Counted from the first letter of the stretch, positions 52,258 to 62,746 are shown. The stretch: 64,000 nt of DNA from an uncultured Acidovorax sp. (GCA_913774955.1 CAJYKV010000016.1:1-64000); one strand, 5' to 3'. Program-made: numbers and translations. The notes: generated from the sequence alone by a model not told the origin.

Positions 52258-53091
52258 TCAGTCCCAGGCCGGCGCCAGCCCTTCCGGGCCCACCAGCCGG
52301 CCGCCGCGGTCCAGCGCGGCGATGCGTCGCATCTGGGCACCGTCCAGACGCAGCTGCGCGGCGCGCAGGTTGGAGTGCAGGTGTTCTCGGCGCGTGGACG
52401 ATGGGATCACGGCGAAGCCCGACTGCATCGCCCAGGCCAGCGCGACCTGGGCCGGCGTGGCGCCGCACTCCTGCGCGATCGCCTGGACCTCCGGATCCTG
52501 CAGCATCTGGCCATAGCCCAGCGTCATGTACGAAGTGATGTGGATGCCCTGGCTGCGCGCGAAATCCACCACCGCCCGGTTCTGCAGGTACGGATGCAGT
52601 TCGATCTGGTTCGTGGCGATCGCCTCCGCGCCCACGGCGGCTACGGCCTCGCGCAGGAGCGGCACCGTGAAGTTCGACACGCCGATGCGCCGCGCGAGCC
52701 CGCGGGATTGCGCATCGGCCAGCGCCTCCAGGCTTTCGGCCAGCGGCACCGCGCCGCCGGGCGAGGGCCAGTGGATCAGCACCAGATCGACGTAATCCGT
52801 GCGCAGTTTCTCCAGGCTCTCCTGCAGGCTCGTGGCGAGCCGGTCGCCAGCGAGGTGGTCGGTCCAGATTTTGGTGGTGAGGTAGAGATCACCCCGGGCG
52901 ACGCCGCTGGCGGCGACGGCCTGGCCCACCTCCGCTTCGTTGCCGTAGATCTGCGCAGTGTCCACATGGCGGTAGCCCAGGTCGAGCGCGTTCGCCACCG
53001 AGTCGATGGCGGCCTGGCCCTTCAGGCGGAAGGTGCCCAGGCCGAACGGGGGCACGGGCGGATGGGAGGATGGGGCAGCGGATGCCTGCAT
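52258..53091 (-). CDS. dkgB: Aldo/keto reductase (2,5-diketo-D-gluconate reductase B type)
   Basis: NADPH-dependent aldehyde/ketone reductase, 277 residues. The catalytic tetrad is visible: Asp in GYRHVDTAQ, Tyr in [11 protein letters not shown], Lys in TTKIW and His in LIHWPSP. The C-terminal cofactor region has [20 protein letters not shown] lies 8 nt before the ATG, and a six-copy GATG repeat sits just upstream of that. It is probably co-transcribed with the MFS gene before it. Confidence 0.92.
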   Translation of the reverse strand: MQASAAPSSHPPVPPFGLGTFRLKGQAAIDSVANALDLGYRHVDTAQIYGNEAEVGQAVAASGVARGDLYLTTKIWTDHLAGDRLATSLQESLEKLRTDYVDLVLIHWPSPGGAVPLAESLEALADAQSRGLARRIGVSNFTVPLLREAVAAVGAEAIATNQIELHPYLQNRAVVDFARSQGIHITSYMTLGYGQMLQDPEVQAIAQECGATPAQVALAWAMQSGFAVIPSSTRREHLHSNLRAAQLRLDGAQMRRIAALDRGGRLVGPEGLAPAWD

Positions 53092-53106
53092 GGAAAGCTC
53101 CTTGTC

Positions 53107-53130
53107 GATGGATGGATGGATGGATGGATG
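53107..53130. repeat. (GATG)6 simple repeat in the aldo/keto reductase leader
   Basis: Six perfect GATG units (CATC on the transcribed minus strand) 16 bp before the dkgB start and about 60 bp after the MFS stop. Related GATG-like units continue imperfectly to about 53146. Copy number could vary by slippage. Confidence 0.85.
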
Positions 53131-53190
53131 AACGGGTGAATGGATGGGCGACCCAAGGGGCAGGACCGCGCCAGGACCGGCCGCCGCGGC

Positions 53191-54393
53191 TCAGTGGCCC
53201 TCGGCCACCGGACGCCCCCCGCGGACGGCAGCCCCGCCACGGGCATCGAGCACGCCGCTCGCCTGGGTGAGCGCCAGCGCGCCCAGCACCACCACCGCGC
53301 CGATCCACGGGGTGTGCATCAGGCCCAGGTGGCTCACGATCAGGCCCCCGGCCCAGGCGGCGCCCGCGATGCCGAGGTTGAACGCGGCGATGTTGAGGCC
53401 CGAGGCCACGTCCACGGCCTGCGGCGCGACGCGCTCGGCCTGGCGCACCACGTACAGCTGCAGGCCCGGCACGTTGCCGAAGGCCACGGCGCCCCAGAGC
53501 AGCACCGTGCCGACGGCCAGCCAGGGATGCGGCGCGGTGAACTGCAGGAGCAGCAGCACGGCAGCCAGCAGCGCGAAGAGGATGCGCAGTGCGGAGATCG
53601 GCCCCAGGCGGTCGGCGAGCCGGCCGCCCCAGAGGTTGCCCGCGGCCACCGAGACACCGTACACCAGCATCACCCAGCCCACCGTGCCTTCGCTGAAACC
53701 CGACACGCCGGTGAGGATGGGCGCGAGGAAAGTGAATGGGATGAAGGTGCCGCCGTAGCCGATGGCCGTCTTGGCATAGACCAGCAGCAGCCGTGGCTCG
53801 GCCAGCACGCGGGCCTGCTGCAGGAACGAGGCCGGCGGCACGTGCGCGATGCGCCGCGGCACGAACAGCGCGCTGCCCGCGAAGGCGAGCATGCCGAGCC
53901 CCGCGACGGCGAGGAAGGTATCGCGCCAGCCGAAGTGCTGGCCGATGAAGGTGCCCAGCGGCACGCCGGTGACCAGCGCCACCGTGAGCCCCGAGAACAG
54001 CGTGGCGATCGCGCTGGCGGCCTTCTCGCGCGGCACCAGGCCGGTGGCGATGGTCGAGCCGATCGAGAAGAACACACCGTGCGCGAGTCCGGTGAGCACG
54101 CGCGCGGCCACCAGCGTGCCGTAGCCCGGGGCCTGCCAGGCCAGCAGGTTGCCGGCGGTGAACAGCGCCATGAGCGCCAGCAGCAGGGCCTTGCGCGGCA
54201 GCCGGCCGGTGAGCGCGGTGAGCACCGGCGCGCCGAAGGCCACGCCCAGCGCGTACAGGCTGACGAGCAGGCCGGCCGAGGGCAGGCCGATGCCGAGGTC
54301 CGCCGCCACGGTGGGCAGCAGGCCGACGATGACGAATTCCGTCGTGCCGATGGCGAACGCGCCGAGCGTCAGCGCGAACAGGGCGATGGGCAT
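53191..54393 (-). CDS. MFS transporter (DHA1, AraJ/YdhP-like)
   Basis: Proton-coupled exporter of the inner membrane, 400 residues with 12 helices. It opens with ALTLGAFAIGTTEFVIVGLL, the typical start of the AraJ/YdhP group, and has the motif A-like TGRLPRKALLLALM. The start at 54393 has AAGGAGT 8 nt upstream. Divergent from a LysR gene 126 bp away and followed by dkgB, a common regulator-pump-reductase set. Confidence 0.93.
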   Translation of the reverse strand: MPIALFALTLGAFAIGTTEFVIVGLLPTVAADLGIGLPSAGLLVSLYALGVAFGAPVLTALTGRLPRKALLLALMALFTAGNLLAWQAPGYGTLVAARVLTGLAHGVFFSIGSTIATGLVPREKAASAIATLFSGLTVALVTGVPLGTFIGQHFGWRDTFLAVAGLGMLAFAGSALFVPRRIAHVPPASFLQQARVLAEPRLLLVYAKTAIGYGGTFIPFTFLAPILTGVSGFSEGTVGWVMLVYGVSVAAGNLWGGRLADRLGPISALRILFALLAAVLLLLQFTAPHPWLAVGTVLLWGAVAFGNVPGLQLYVVRQAERVAPQAVDVASGLNIAAFNLGIAGAAWAGGLIVSHLGLMHTPWIGAVVVLGALALTQASGVLDARGGAAVRGGRPVAEGH

Positions 54394-54519
54394 GGGAAAC
54401 ACTCCTTGCAATCACAGATCGATGGCAGGAGTGTGGGCGTTTCACCTTTGCGGAAAAAGCCCGTGATCTGCAGAATATATTTGCCTTCGGATCAACAATC
54501 GCTGCGGCGCTCACGCCCC

Positions 54520-55416
54520 ATGAAAACCACCCTGGAAGAACTGCAGGCCTTCACGGCCGTGGTCGATGCGGGCTCCGTCACGGCCGCCGCCGCGCAGTTG
54601 GAGCAGACGGCATCGGGCATCAGCCGGGCCCTGGCGCGGCTGGAGAAGAAGCTCGACACCACGCTGCTGCGCCGCACCACGCGCCGCATCGGGCTCACGG
54701 AAGAGGGCCAGGCCTTCCTCACGCGCGCCCGCGCCATCCTCGCGGCGCTCGACGAAGCGGAAGAGCACATGGCGGCGCGCAGGGGGCAGCCAGCGGGCCG
54801 GCTGCGCGTGAACGCGGCCACGCCCTTCATGCTGCACGTGGTGGCGCCGCTGGTGCCGGCGTTCCGCCGCGCCCATCCGCAGATCGCGCTGGAGCTGGAC
54901 ACCGACGAGCGCAACATCGATCTGCTGGAGCGGCGCACCGACGTCGCGATCCGCATCGGCGCGCTGCGCGACTCCACGCTGCACGCGCGCCCGCTGGGCT
55001 CCAGCCGCCTGCGGGTGCTGGCGAGCCCCGCCTACCTGGCCGCGCACGGCCGGCCGAAGTCGGTCGCGGCGCTGGCGCAGCACTCACTGCTGGGCTTCAC
55101 CCAGCCCGACGCGCTCAATCTCTGGCCCCTGCGCGGCCCGCACGGCGACGGCTGGACCGCCACGCCGGACATCGCGGCATCGAGCGGCGAGACGCTGCGC
55201 CAGCTCGCGCTGCAGGGCGCGGGCATCGCCTGCCTGGCGGATTTCATGACGACGCAGGACCGCGACCGCGGCGACCTGGTGCAGGTGCTGGCGCGGCACA
55301 CGGCCGACGTGCGGCAGCCCGTCAGCGCGGTGTACTACCGCAACACGCAGCTGGCCGCGCGCATCGCCTGCTTCCTGGACTTCCTGGCCCACCACCTGGC
55401 CACCGCGCCGCGCTGA
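54520..55416 (+). CDS. LysR-family regulator, divergent from the MFS gene
   Basis: LysR-type regulator, 298 residues. The winged helix is seen in ELQAFTAVVDAGSVTAAAAQ, then QTASGISRALARLEKKLDT. The effector domain is of the DNA-binding CrgA/YafC type (RLRVNAATPFMLHVVAPLVP). It probably controls the divergent MFS-dkgB pair. A/T-rich sequence in the shared 126-bp promoter region could hold its sites. Confidence 0.92.
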   Translation: MKTTLEELQAFTAVVDAGSVTAAAAQLEQTASGISRALARLEKKLDTTLLRRTTRRIGLTEEGQAFLTRARAILAALDEAEEHMAARRGQPAGRLRVNAATPFMLHVVAPLVPAFRRAHPQIALELDTDERNIDLLERRTDVAIRIGALRDSTLHARPLGSSRLRVLASPAYLAAHGRPKSVAALAQHSLLGFTQPDALNLWPLRGPHGDGWTATPDIAASSGETLRQLALQGAGIACLADFMTTQDRDRGDLVQVLARHTADVRQPVSAVYYRNTQLAARIACFLDFLAHHLATAPR

Positions 55417-55563
55417 CGCTGCCCCGCTCCGGTGCGGGAGCGTCCCGGCCCGGCGATCACCCCGCCATGGCCCGCCGGATCCACCGCCGGATCGGCGCCG
55501 CGCCCGAGCACGGCATGGGGGCATTCCTGCACCCGGCGCGGGCGCAGGCTTAGACTGGCCTTC

Positions 55564-56067
55564 ATGTTCCTGGACTACAACCCCGACGACCTGGACGTGC
55601 GGATTTCGGAACTGCTGGTGGCCACAAGCGATTCCGCCGATCCCGACCTGCCCTCGGCCGTGCCCGCGGTGCTGCGGCTGCTGCGCACGCGGCTGGGGAT
55701 GGACGTGGCCTTCGTGTCGCAGATCGCGGACGGCCGCCGCACCATCCAGGCGGTCGACAGCGCGCCGGATTTCTCGCCCCTGCCTGCGGGCACGTCCGAT
55801 CCGGTCGCGGAAACCTGGTGCCACTGGGTCATCGAAGGCCGGCTGCCGGAGCGCGTGGACAACGCGGCGCCCTACGTGAAATCGGGCCGGGCGCCCGACC
55901 CGGGCCATCCGCTGGGCACCATCCTGAGCACGCCGGTGCGCCTGCCCGGGGGCAAGATCTACGGCACGCTGTGCTGCTTCAGCCGGGACATCCGCGCGGA
56001 AGCGGACATCGGCCGGCTGCGGTATTCGGCGGATCTGCTGGCGTCCCGGCTGCCCGCTGCCTCCTGA
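55564..56067 (+). CDS. Small GAF-domain protein
   Basis: Soluble protein of 167 residues that is almost all one GAF domain. Seen: DVAFVSQIADGRRTIQAVDS, then WCHWVIEGRLPE and the IYGTLCCFSRDIR strand, the usual last strand of GAF sensors. Ligand unknown; related domains bind small molecules, bilins or haem. No output domain is attached, so it may be a stand-alone sensor or a partner of another protein. Its 3' end faces crtE. Confidence 0.8.
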   Translation: MFLDYNPDDLDVRISELLVATSDSADPDLPSAVPAVLRLLRTRLGMDVAFVSQIADGRRTIQAVDSAPDFSPLPAGTSDPVAETWCHWVIEGRLPERVDNAAPYVKSGRAPDPGHPLGTILSTPVRLPGGKIYGTLCCFSRDIRAEADIGRLRYSADLLASRLPAAS

Positions 56068-56082
56068 GCGCCCGGCGATCGG

Positions 56083-57051
56083 TCAGTGCCCGGCGGCCTG
56101 CATGCCCGCACGCGGCGCACTCCCGGCGGAGCGGAACACGCCCTGCATGAAGGCGCCCAGCAGCGTATCGGCCGGCAGGGCCTCGTCCAGCAGGCCCCAT
56201 GCGCGGCGCAGCTGCACGTCCAGGAGCCGGCGCGTGGCCGAGGGGCCGACCAGCGACACCAGCGTCGATTTGCCTGCGTCCTGGTGGCAGTCCTTGCCGA
56301 TCACGGCCGGGTCCAGCTCGCCGTCGGCGAGGTCGTCGGCCAGCTGGAACGCCTGGCCGAGCGCATCGGCCGCCTCGCGCAGCAGTTCGCGCGTGCGCCG
56401 GGGCGATCCCGCGGCCAGTGCCGCCAGTTCGAACGCCGCCGTGAAGAGCGCACCGGTCTTCTGCTGGTTCGTGTGGGCGGCATGGCCCGCCGTGCGCTGG
56501 GGACCGGCCTCGTGCAGGTCACGGTACTGCCCGGCCACCAGGCCATCGGTGCCGACGGCGTCCGACAGCACGGCGACCATCTCGGTGCGCACGCGCGGCG
56601 GCAGGCCGGTGGCCTTCGCGGCGGTGCGCCAGGCGCAGGCGAGCAGCGCGACGGCCGCCAGCATCGCGACGTCTTCGCCATAGGCGACGTGCACGGTGGG
56701 TTGGTTGCGGCGCAGCTGCGCGTCGTCCATGCAGGGCAGGTCGTCGAGGAACAGCGATGCGGCATGCACCATCTCCAGCGCGCAGGCCACGTCCAGCAGA
56801 TCGCGCGGGTCCGCGCCGAGCCCGCGCGCCGCGAGCAGCACCAGCATCGGCCGCACGCGCTTGCCCGGGGCCAGCACGCCGTAGCGCATCGCCGCGGCCA
56901 CGCCGCCCCGCTCACCGCGGGCGTCCGGCAGCAGCTCCCCGAGGCGGGCTTCCACTGCCGAGCGGAGTTCGCGGATCAGGGACTCCGGCGTGCTGGCGCG
57001 CGGCGCGGCAGTGGCCGGCGACGCGGTCGGGGCGGGCAGGGGAACGAGCAT
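56083..57051 (-). CDS. crtE: Geranylgeranyl diphosphate synthase
   Basis: Prenyltransferase that makes the C20 precursor for carotenoids. It has 322 residues from the ATG at 57051. The first Asp-rich motif is in LFLDDLPCMDD and the second in FQLADDLADGE. GKRVRPMLVLLAARGLG is the usual IPP-binding region. Neither the ATG at 57051 nor a GTG at 57102 has a strong ribosome-binding site. It is transcribed away from crtX; in Pantoea the same gene is co-directional. Confidence 0.93.
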   Translation of the reverse strand: MLVPLPAPTASPATAAPRASTPESLIRELRSAVEARLGELLPDARGERGGVAAAMRYGVLAPGKRVRPMLVLLAARGLGADPRDLLDVACALEMVHAASLFLDDLPCMDDAQLRRNQPTVHVAYGEDVAMLAAVALLACAWRTAAKATGLPPRVRTEMVAVLSDAVGTDGLVAGQYRDLHEAGPQRTAGHAAHTNQQKTGALFTAAFELAALAAGSPRRTRELLREAADALGQAFQLADDLADGELDPAVIGKDCHQDAGKSTLVSLVGPSATRRLLDVQLRRAWGLLDEALPADTLLGAFMQGVFRSAGSAPRAGMQAAGH

Positions 57052-57220
57052 GATGGATCGGGGGAAAAAAGCGTACGGGGGCCGTAACGGCCGCGATGGC
57101 ACACCTTAGTCACAAAGCGCGGCCTCATGCGCGCGTGCGGCCAACTCGCGCCCATGTCCTACAGCCCTGCCCCCGCACAATCAACGGCGCGCGCTTCTCG
57201 CGAAGCAGCGCGGCACGCCC

Positions 57221-58516
57221 ATGCACTTCGCCTTCGTCGCCCCCCCCTTCACCAGCCATGTGCGCGCTCTGGAAGCGCTGGGCGCGGTGCTGCTCGACCG
57301 TGGGCACCGCGTGTCCTGGATCGACCGGGCCGACACGGCGCGGCAGCTGCGCGATCCGCGCATCGATTTCCATGCCGTCGGCGCGTCCACCCATCCGCCG
57401 GGCAGCGTCGAGGCCGTGGTCGCGCGCGCCGCGAACCCGGGCGGCCCGCTGGGCCTGCGGCGCGTGATCGGCGACGTCGCGGCCGCCACCGACATGCTGT
57501 GCGCGGAGGCTCCGGCAGTGCTCGCGCGCATCGGCGCCGATGCCATCGTGGCCGACCAGATGGAGGCCGCCGGCGGCCTGCTCGCCGATGGGCTGGGCCT
57601 GCCGTTCGTCTCGGTGGCCTGCGCGCTGCCCGTCAACCGCGATCCGCGCATTCCGCTGCCGGTGATGCCCTGGGGCTATGCGGCCGACGCGCGCGGCGAG
57701 CGCCTGAACGAGGGCAGCAGCCGCGTGTACGACTGGCTGATGGAGCCGCACAACGCGGTGATCCGGCGGCATGCGGCGCACTGGGGACTGCGGGGCCGCC
57801 GCACGCTGGCCGACTGCCTCTCGCCGCTGGCCCAGCTGAGCCAGACCACGGCGGGCTTCGATTTCCCGCGCTCCGCGCCGGAGCCGCATTTCCACCACGT
57901 CGGGCCGCTGCGCGGCGCGCGCACCGAAGAGCCCGCGCTCGATCTGCCGCTGGATGCCGCACGCCCGTTCGTGTTCGCCTCGCTCGGCACGCTGCAGGGC
58001 GGCCGGTTCGCGCTCTTCCAGCGCATCGCGCGCGCCTGCCGCGCCGAGGGCGTGCAACTGCTGATCGCCCACTGCGACCGGCTCGATGCCGTCCAGGCGG
58101 AGGCGCTGCTGCGCTGCGGCGCCACCGCGGTGACCGGCTTCGCGCCGCAGCGCTCGGCGCTGGAGCGGGCCGATGCGGTGGTCACCCATGCGGGCCTGAA
58201 CACCGCGCTCGACGCGCTGGAGGCCGGCACGCCGCAACTGGCGCTGCCGATCGCGTTCGACCAGCCGGGCGTGGCCGCCCGCATCGTGCATGCCGGTACC
58301 GGCGTGAAGCTGCTGCCGCCGCTCGCCACGGTGGCGGCGCTGCGGCGCGCCCTGCGGCGGCTGCTGGACGCACCGGAATTCGCACGGCGCAGCCGGGCGC
58401 TCGGCCAGGAGATCGCCGCCGCCGGCGGGGCGGAGCGCGCGGCGGACCTGGCCGAGGCCGCTCTGCGTGCGCGCCCCGCGGTGCAGGCGCCACCCGTGCA
58501 CGGCATGGTGGGGTGA
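57221..58516 (+). CDS. crtX: Zeaxanthin glucosyltransferase
   Basis: UDP-sugar-dependent glycosyltransferase that adds glucose to zeaxanthin hydroxyls, 431 residues. The N-terminus [20 protein letters not shown] and the C-terminal sugar-nucleotide region [20 protein letters not shown], with [20 protein letters not shown], fit the CrtX/UGT family. First of the crtX-crtY-crtI-crtB set; its TGA overlaps an alternative GTG start of crtY. Confidence 0.92.
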   Translation: MHFAFVAPPFTSHVRALEALGAVLLDRGHRVSWIDRADTARQLRDPRIDFHAVGASTHPPGSVEAVVARAANPGGPLGLRRVIGDVAAATDMLCAEAPAVLARIGADAIVADQMEAAGGLLADGLGLPFVSVACALPVNRDPRIPLPVMPWGYAADARGERLNEGSSRVYDWLMEPHNAVIRRHAAHWGLRGRRTLADCLSPLAQLSQTTAGFDFPRSAPEPHFHHVGPLRGARTEEPALDLPLDAARPFVFASLGTLQGGRFALFQRIARACRAEGVQLLIAHCDRLDAVQAEALLRCGATAVTGFAPQRSALERADAVVTHAGLNTALDALEAGTPQLALPIAFDQPGVAARIVHAGTGVKLLPPLATVAALRRALRRLLDAPEFARRSRALGQEIAAAGGAERAADLAEAALRARPAVQAPPVHGMVG

Positions 58517-58521
58517 CCGGC

Positions 58522-59742
58522 ATGCCGTCCAGCGCCACCCCCGACGCCGATCTGCTACTCGTGGGTGGCGGCCTGGCGAACGGCCTGCTGGCCTGGCGCC
58601 TGCGCCGCGCCCACCCGGCGCTGCGCGTGCTGGTGCTGGAATCCGGCGCCACGCTGGGCGGCAACCACACCTGGTGCTTCCACGCCTCCGACCTGACCGC
58701 GCCGCAGCAGCACTGGCTGCAGCCCTTCGTCGCGCACCGATGGCCGGCGCACGAAGTGCGCTTTCCCGGGTACCGGCGGCGCCTGGACGGCGACTACGGC
58801 TGCGTCACCTCCGCGCGCTTCGACACCGTGCTGCGCGGCGCGCTCGGCGCATCGGCGCGCACCGGCTGCCCCGTGGCCTCGGTCGGGGCGGACCATGCCG
58901 TGCTCGCGGACGGCAGCGTGCTGCGCGCGCGCGCCGTGATCGATGCGCGCGGCGTGCCGCCGGCCGGGCACCTCGCGCTGCGCTTCCAGAAATTCCTGGG
59001 CCAGGAGCTGCGGCTGGCCGCGCCCCACGGCCTCACCGCGCCGGTCCTGATGGACGCCACGGTCGATCAGGTGGACGGCTACCGCTTCGTGTACCTGCTG
59101 CCGTTCTCGCACGACACGGTGCTGGTCGAGGACACCGTCTACGCCGATGGCGCAACCCTGCCGCGGGACCTGCTGCGCAGCCACATCGCCGACTATGCGC
59201 GCGCCCGCGGCTGGACGGTGCGGGAAGTGCTGCGCGAGGAAGAAGGCGTGCTGCCGATCGCGCTGGCCGGCGACGCGGGCGCGCTCTGGGCTGCGGCCGG
59301 CGGCGTGCCCCGCGCCGGGCTGGCGGCGGCGCTGTTCCACCCGACCACCGGCTATTCGCTGCCGGAGGCGGTGCGCCTCGCGGACCACCTCGTGGCGCAG
59401 CCGCTGGCCACCCTCCACGACCCGGCGCGGCTCTTCGGTACCGTTCGCGCCCATGCGCTGCGCCACTGGCGGGCGAACGGCTTCTTCCGCACGCTCAACC
59501 GCATGCTGTTCCTGGCGGCGGAGCCCGCGCAGCGGCGCGTGGTGATGGAGCGGTTCTACCGCCTGCCCGCGCCGCTCGTCGCACGCTTCTACGCCGGCCG
59601 GCTGCGCACGGCCGACAAACTCCGCATCGTGACCGGCCGCCCGCCGGTGCCCGTCCGGTCCGCGCTGCGGGCCGTGCTGCTTCCCGTCCCTGCTGCCGCC
59701 AGCGGCTCCCCTCCACCTTCGCACGCCGCCGACCTTCCATGA
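58522..59742 (+). CDS. crtY: Lycopene beta-cyclase
   Basis: Flavoprotein that closes both ends of lycopene to give beta-carotene, 406 residues. Seen: the dinucleotide fold [17 protein letters not shown], then [40 protein letters not shown], the [11 protein letters not shown] region and [13 protein letters not shown], all CrtY landmarks. Start ATG at 58522; an in-frame GTG at 58513 overlaps the crtX stop and is also possible. Its stop overlaps crtI (ATGA). Confidence 0.94.
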   Translation: MPSSATPDADLLLVGGGLANGLLAWRLRRAHPALRVLVLESGATLGGNHTWCFHASDLTAPQQHWLQPFVAHRWPAHEVRFPGYRRRLDGDYGCVTSARFDTVLRGALGASARTGCPVASVGADHAVLADGSVLRARAVIDARGVPPAGHLALRFQKFLGQELRLAAPHGLTAPVLMDATVDQVDGYRFVYLLPFSHDTVLVEDTVYADGATLPRDLLRSHIADYARARGWTVREVLREEEGVLPIALAGDAGALWAAAGGVPRAGLAAALFHPTTGYSLPEAVRLADHLVAQPLATLHDPARLFGTVRAHALRHWRANGFFRTLNRMLFLAAEPAQRRVVMERFYRLPAPLVARFYAGRLRTADKLRIVTGRPPVPVRSALRAVLLPVPAAASGSPPPSHAADLP

Positions 59743-61259
59743 ACCCAACCCCGCACCACCCGTCTTCTTCGGCCGCCTCTGCGCACTCCACGGCCGCGGT
59801 GATCGGCTCCGGCTTCGGCGGGCTCGCGCTCGCGATGCGCCTGCAGGCCGCGGGCGTGCAGACCACGGTGTTCGAGTCGCGCGACAAGCCCGGCGGCCGG
59901 GCCTACGTCTACCACGACCAGGGCTTCACGTTCGATGCGGGCCCCACCGTCATCACCGACCCGTCGGCGCTCGAAGAGCTGTTCGCGCTCTCCGGCCGGC
60001 GCCTGTCCGACTACGTGGAGCTGCTGCCGGTGGAACCGTTCTACCGGCTGTGCTGGGAAGACGGCTCCACCCTCGACTACGCCAACGACCAGGAAGCGCT
60101 CGACGCCCAGCTGCGCGCGCTCTCCCCGGCCGACGTGGAGGGCTACCAGCGCTTCCTCGCCTATTCGCGCGCGGTGTTCGAAGAGGGTTACCGCAAGCTC
60201 GGCACCGTGCCGTTCCTGCAGTTCCGCAACATGGTGGCCGCGGGCCCCGCGCTGGTGCAATTGCAGGCGTGGCGCAGCGTGTATGCCAAGGTCGCCTCGT
60301 TCATCGAGAACGAGAAACTGCGCCAGGCGTTCTCCTTCCATTCCCTGCTGGTGGGCGGCAACCCGTTCGAGACCAGCTCCATCTATGCGCTGATCCATGC
60401 GCTGGAGCGCGAATGGGGCGTGTGGTTCCCGCGCGGGGGCACGGGCGCGCTGGTGCAGGGCATGGTGCGCTGCTTCGAGGACATGGGCGGCACCCTGCGG
60501 CTCTCGACCCCGGTGGAGCGCATCGAGGTGGAAGGCGGGCGCGCGGCGGCCGTGGTGGCCGGCGGTGTGCGGCACGCAGTGGACCAGGTCGCCTCCAACG
60601 CCGACGTGGTGCACACCTACGAACGGCTGCTGGGCCACACCCCGCGCGGCGCGGCGGAAGCCCGGCGGCTGCGGCGCAAGCGGTTCAGCATGTCGCTCTT
60701 CGTGGTGCACTTCGGGCTCTCGAAGCCGCAGCCACAGCTGCGCCACCACACCGTGTGCTTCGGGGCGCGCTATCGCGAACTGATCCACGACATCTTCCAC
60801 GGCAGCGCGATTCCGGAAGATTTCTCGCTCTACCTGCACACGCCCTGCGCCACCGATCCGTCGCTCGCGCCGCCCGGCTGCTCCAGCCACTACGTGCTGG
60901 CCCCCGTGCCCCACCTCGGCAATGCGCCGGTGGACTGGTCGGTGGAAGGCCCGCGCCTGCGCGAGCGCATCTTCGACTACCTGGAGCAGCACTACATTCC
61001 CGGCCTGCGCGACAGCCTGGTGACGAGCCGCATCTTCACGCCCGAGGATTTCCGCGGCGAGCTGAACGCGCACCTCGGTTCGGCGTTCTCGCTCGAACCC
61101 GTGCTGACGCAGAGCGCCTGGTTCCGCACCCACAACCGCGACGCCGCCATTCCCAACCTCTACGTGGTGGGCGCGGGCACGCACCCCGGCGCGGGCGTGC
61201 CGGGCGTGGTCGGCTCCGCCAAGGCGACCGCGGGCCTGATGCTGGAGGAATTCGCATGA
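59739..61259 (+). CDS. crtI: Phytoene desaturase (to lycopene)
   Basis: FAD-dependent desaturase that takes phytoene to lycopene, 506 residues. N-terminal [20 protein letters not shown] and C-terminal [20 protein letters not shown] mark the CrtI family. The middle [20 protein letters not shown] is also typical. ATGA overlaps link it to crtY before and crtB after, so the three are coupled. Confidence 0.96.
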   Translation: MNPTPHHPSSSAASAHSTAAVIGSGFGGLALAMRLQAAGVQTTVFESRDKPGGRAYVYHDQGFTFDAGPTVITDPSALEELFALSGRRLSDYVELLPVEPFYRLCWEDGSTLDYANDQEALDAQLRALSPADVEGYQRFLAYSRAVFEEGYRKLGTVPFLQFRNMVAAGPALVQLQAWRSVYAKVASFIENEKLRQAFSFHSLLVGGNPFETSSIYALIHALEREWGVWFPRGGTGALVQGMVRCFEDMGGTLRLSTPVERIEVEGGRAAAVVAGGVRHAVDQVASNADVVHTYERLLGHTPRGAAEARRLRRKRFSMSLFVVHFGLSKPQPQLRHHTVCFGARYRELIHDIFHGSAIPEDFSLYLHTPCATDPSLAPPGCSSHYVLAPVPHLGNAPVDWSVEGPRLRERIFDYLEQHYIPGLRDSLVTSRIFTPEDFRGELNAHLGSAFSLEPVLTQSAWFRTHNRDAAIPNLYVVGAGTHPGAGVPGVVGSAKATAGLMLEEFA

Positions 61260-62206
61260 GGGCCGGCCCGCTGGTGCACGACCGCCGCGTGGTGGACCAC
61301 GGTGCCGCGGCGATCCGCAACGGCTCGCAGAGCTTCGCGGCGGCCGTGCGGCTGTTCTCGCCCGAGGTGCGCGACAGCGCCGTCATGCTCTATGCCTGGT
61401 GCCGCCACTGCGACGACGTGGTGGACGGCCAGACGCTCGGCCACGGCCAGCGCGGCGGGCAGCGGGCGGACGGCGCCGTGCGGCTCGCGGGCCTGCGGCA
61501 ATCGACCCGCCTCGCCTGCGACGGCCGGCCGCCGGGCGACCCGGTGTTCATGGGCCTGGCCGAAGTGGTGCGACGCCACCGGCTCGCGCCGCGCCACCTG
61601 GAGGCGCACCTCGACGGCTTCGCGATGGACGTGGCCGGCCACCGCTACGCCACCTTCGACGACACGCTCGCCTACTGCTGGCGCGTGGCGGGCGTGGTCG
61701 GCGTGATGATGTCGCAGGTGATGGGCCGCAGCGACCCTGCCACGCTGGACCGGGCCTGCGACCTGGGCATGGCCTTCCAGCTCACCAACATCGCGCGCGA
61801 CATCGTCGAGGATGCCGCGATCGGCCGCGTCTACCTGCCCGCCGACTGGCTGGCCGCCGAGGGCATTCCGCCCGGCGCATCGCTGGACGACCCGCGGCAC
61901 CGCGCGGCGCTCGCGCGCATCGCCGACCGGCTGGTGCGGGCGGCCGAGCCCTACTACGATTCCGCGCTGGACGGCCTGCCCGCGCTGCCGCTGCGCTCGG
62001 CCTGGTCGATCGCCACGGCCCGCAGCGTCTACCGGTCCATCGGCCGCAAAGTGCGCTCCCGCGGGCCTTCGGCGTGGGACACCCGTGCGCGCACCAACGG
62101 CGCCGAGAAGGCCTGGTGGGTGGCCGCGGCCGCGGCGCAGGCCGTGGCCTCGCGCATGCGCCGCGCCACCGGGCGCGATGCGCAGCTCTTCAGCCGGCCG
62201 GCCTGA
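61256..62206 (+). CDS. crtB: Phytoene synthase
   Basis: Condenses two geranylgeranyl diphosphates head-to-head to phytoene, 316 residues. The two Asp-rich motifs are in CRHCDDVVDG and NIARDIVEDA, with the tail motif RVYLPADWL. Last gene of the crtXYIB set. Faces crtZ, which is on the other strand 33 bp on. Confidence 0.96.
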   Translation: MRAGPLVHDRRVVDHGAAAIRNGSQSFAAAVRLFSPEVRDSAVMLYAWCRHCDDVVDGQTLGHGQRGGQRADGAVRLAGLRQSTRLACDGRPPGDPVFMGLAEVVRRHRLAPRHLEAHLDGFAMDVAGHRYATFDDTLAYCWRVAGVVGVMMSQVMGRSDPATLDRACDLGMAFQLTNIARDIVEDAAIGRVYLPADWLAAEGIPPGASLDDPRHRAALARIADRLVRAAEPYYDSALDGLPALPLRSAWSIATARSVYRSIGRKVRSRGPSAWDTRARTNGAEKAWWVAAAAAQAVASRMRRATGRDAQLFSRPA

Positions 62207-62239
62207 AGCAGCCCGCGCGGCCGGGCGCCGCAGGGGCGC

Positions 62240-62746
62240 TCAGGTTCGGTGCGCTTGCCGCCGCCGGGCCTGCACCCGAGCCTGCGCGGCCTGCAATTGC
62301 TGTTTCAGGCGATCGGGCGCCGGCGCCCACAGGAAGCCGAACGACACGCAGCCCTCGCGCCCATGCACCGCATGGTGCAGCCGGTGCGCCTGGTAGAGCC
62401 GCTTGAGGTAGCCGCTGCGGGGCACCCAGCGCCACGGCCAGCGCTGGTGCACCAGCCCGTCGTGCACGAAGAAATACAGCGCGCCGTAGAGCGTCATGCC
62501 CGCGCCGATCCACTGCAGCGGCCAGTGCCCGGACGTGCCCAGCGCGATCAGCACGATGGCCACGCCCGCGAACACCACGGCGTACAGGTCGTTCTTCTCG
62601 AACACGCCCTGCCGCGGCTCGTGGTGCGAGCGGTGCCAGCCCCAGCCCCAGCCGTGCATCACCCAGCGGTGCGCCGCCCAGGCGAATACCTCCATGCCCG
62701 CGACGGTGGCCAGGACGATGCCGGCGGCAGACAGGGCCGCGTTCAT
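62240..62746 (-). CDS. crtZ: Beta-carotene hydroxylase
   Basis: Di-iron membrane hydroxylase that turns beta-carotene into zeaxanthin, 168 residues with about four helices. Its His clusters are complete: HRWVMHG, HRSHHEPR, HDGLVHQRW and HRLHHAVHG. Opposite strand to crtXYIB, as in Pantoea. Confidence 0.95.
   Translation of the reverse strand: MNAALSAAGIVLATVAGMEVFAWAAHRWVMHGWGWGWHRSHHEPRQGVFEKNDLYAVVFAGVAIVLIALGTSGHWPLQWIGAGMTLYGALYFFVHDGLVHQRWPWRWVPRSGYLKRLYQAHRLHHAVHGREGCVSFGFLWAPAPDRLKQQLQAAQARVQARRRQAHRT

Noticed and set aside
53107-53146. GATG tract as a CRISPR-like array
   Set aside because: It is a simple tetranucleotide repeat with no spacers and no cas genes nearby.
57052-57102. 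GTG at 57102 as the crtE start
   Set aside because: The AAGG before it is only about one or two bases from the GTG, too close for a ribosome-binding site, and the added residues look non-coding.
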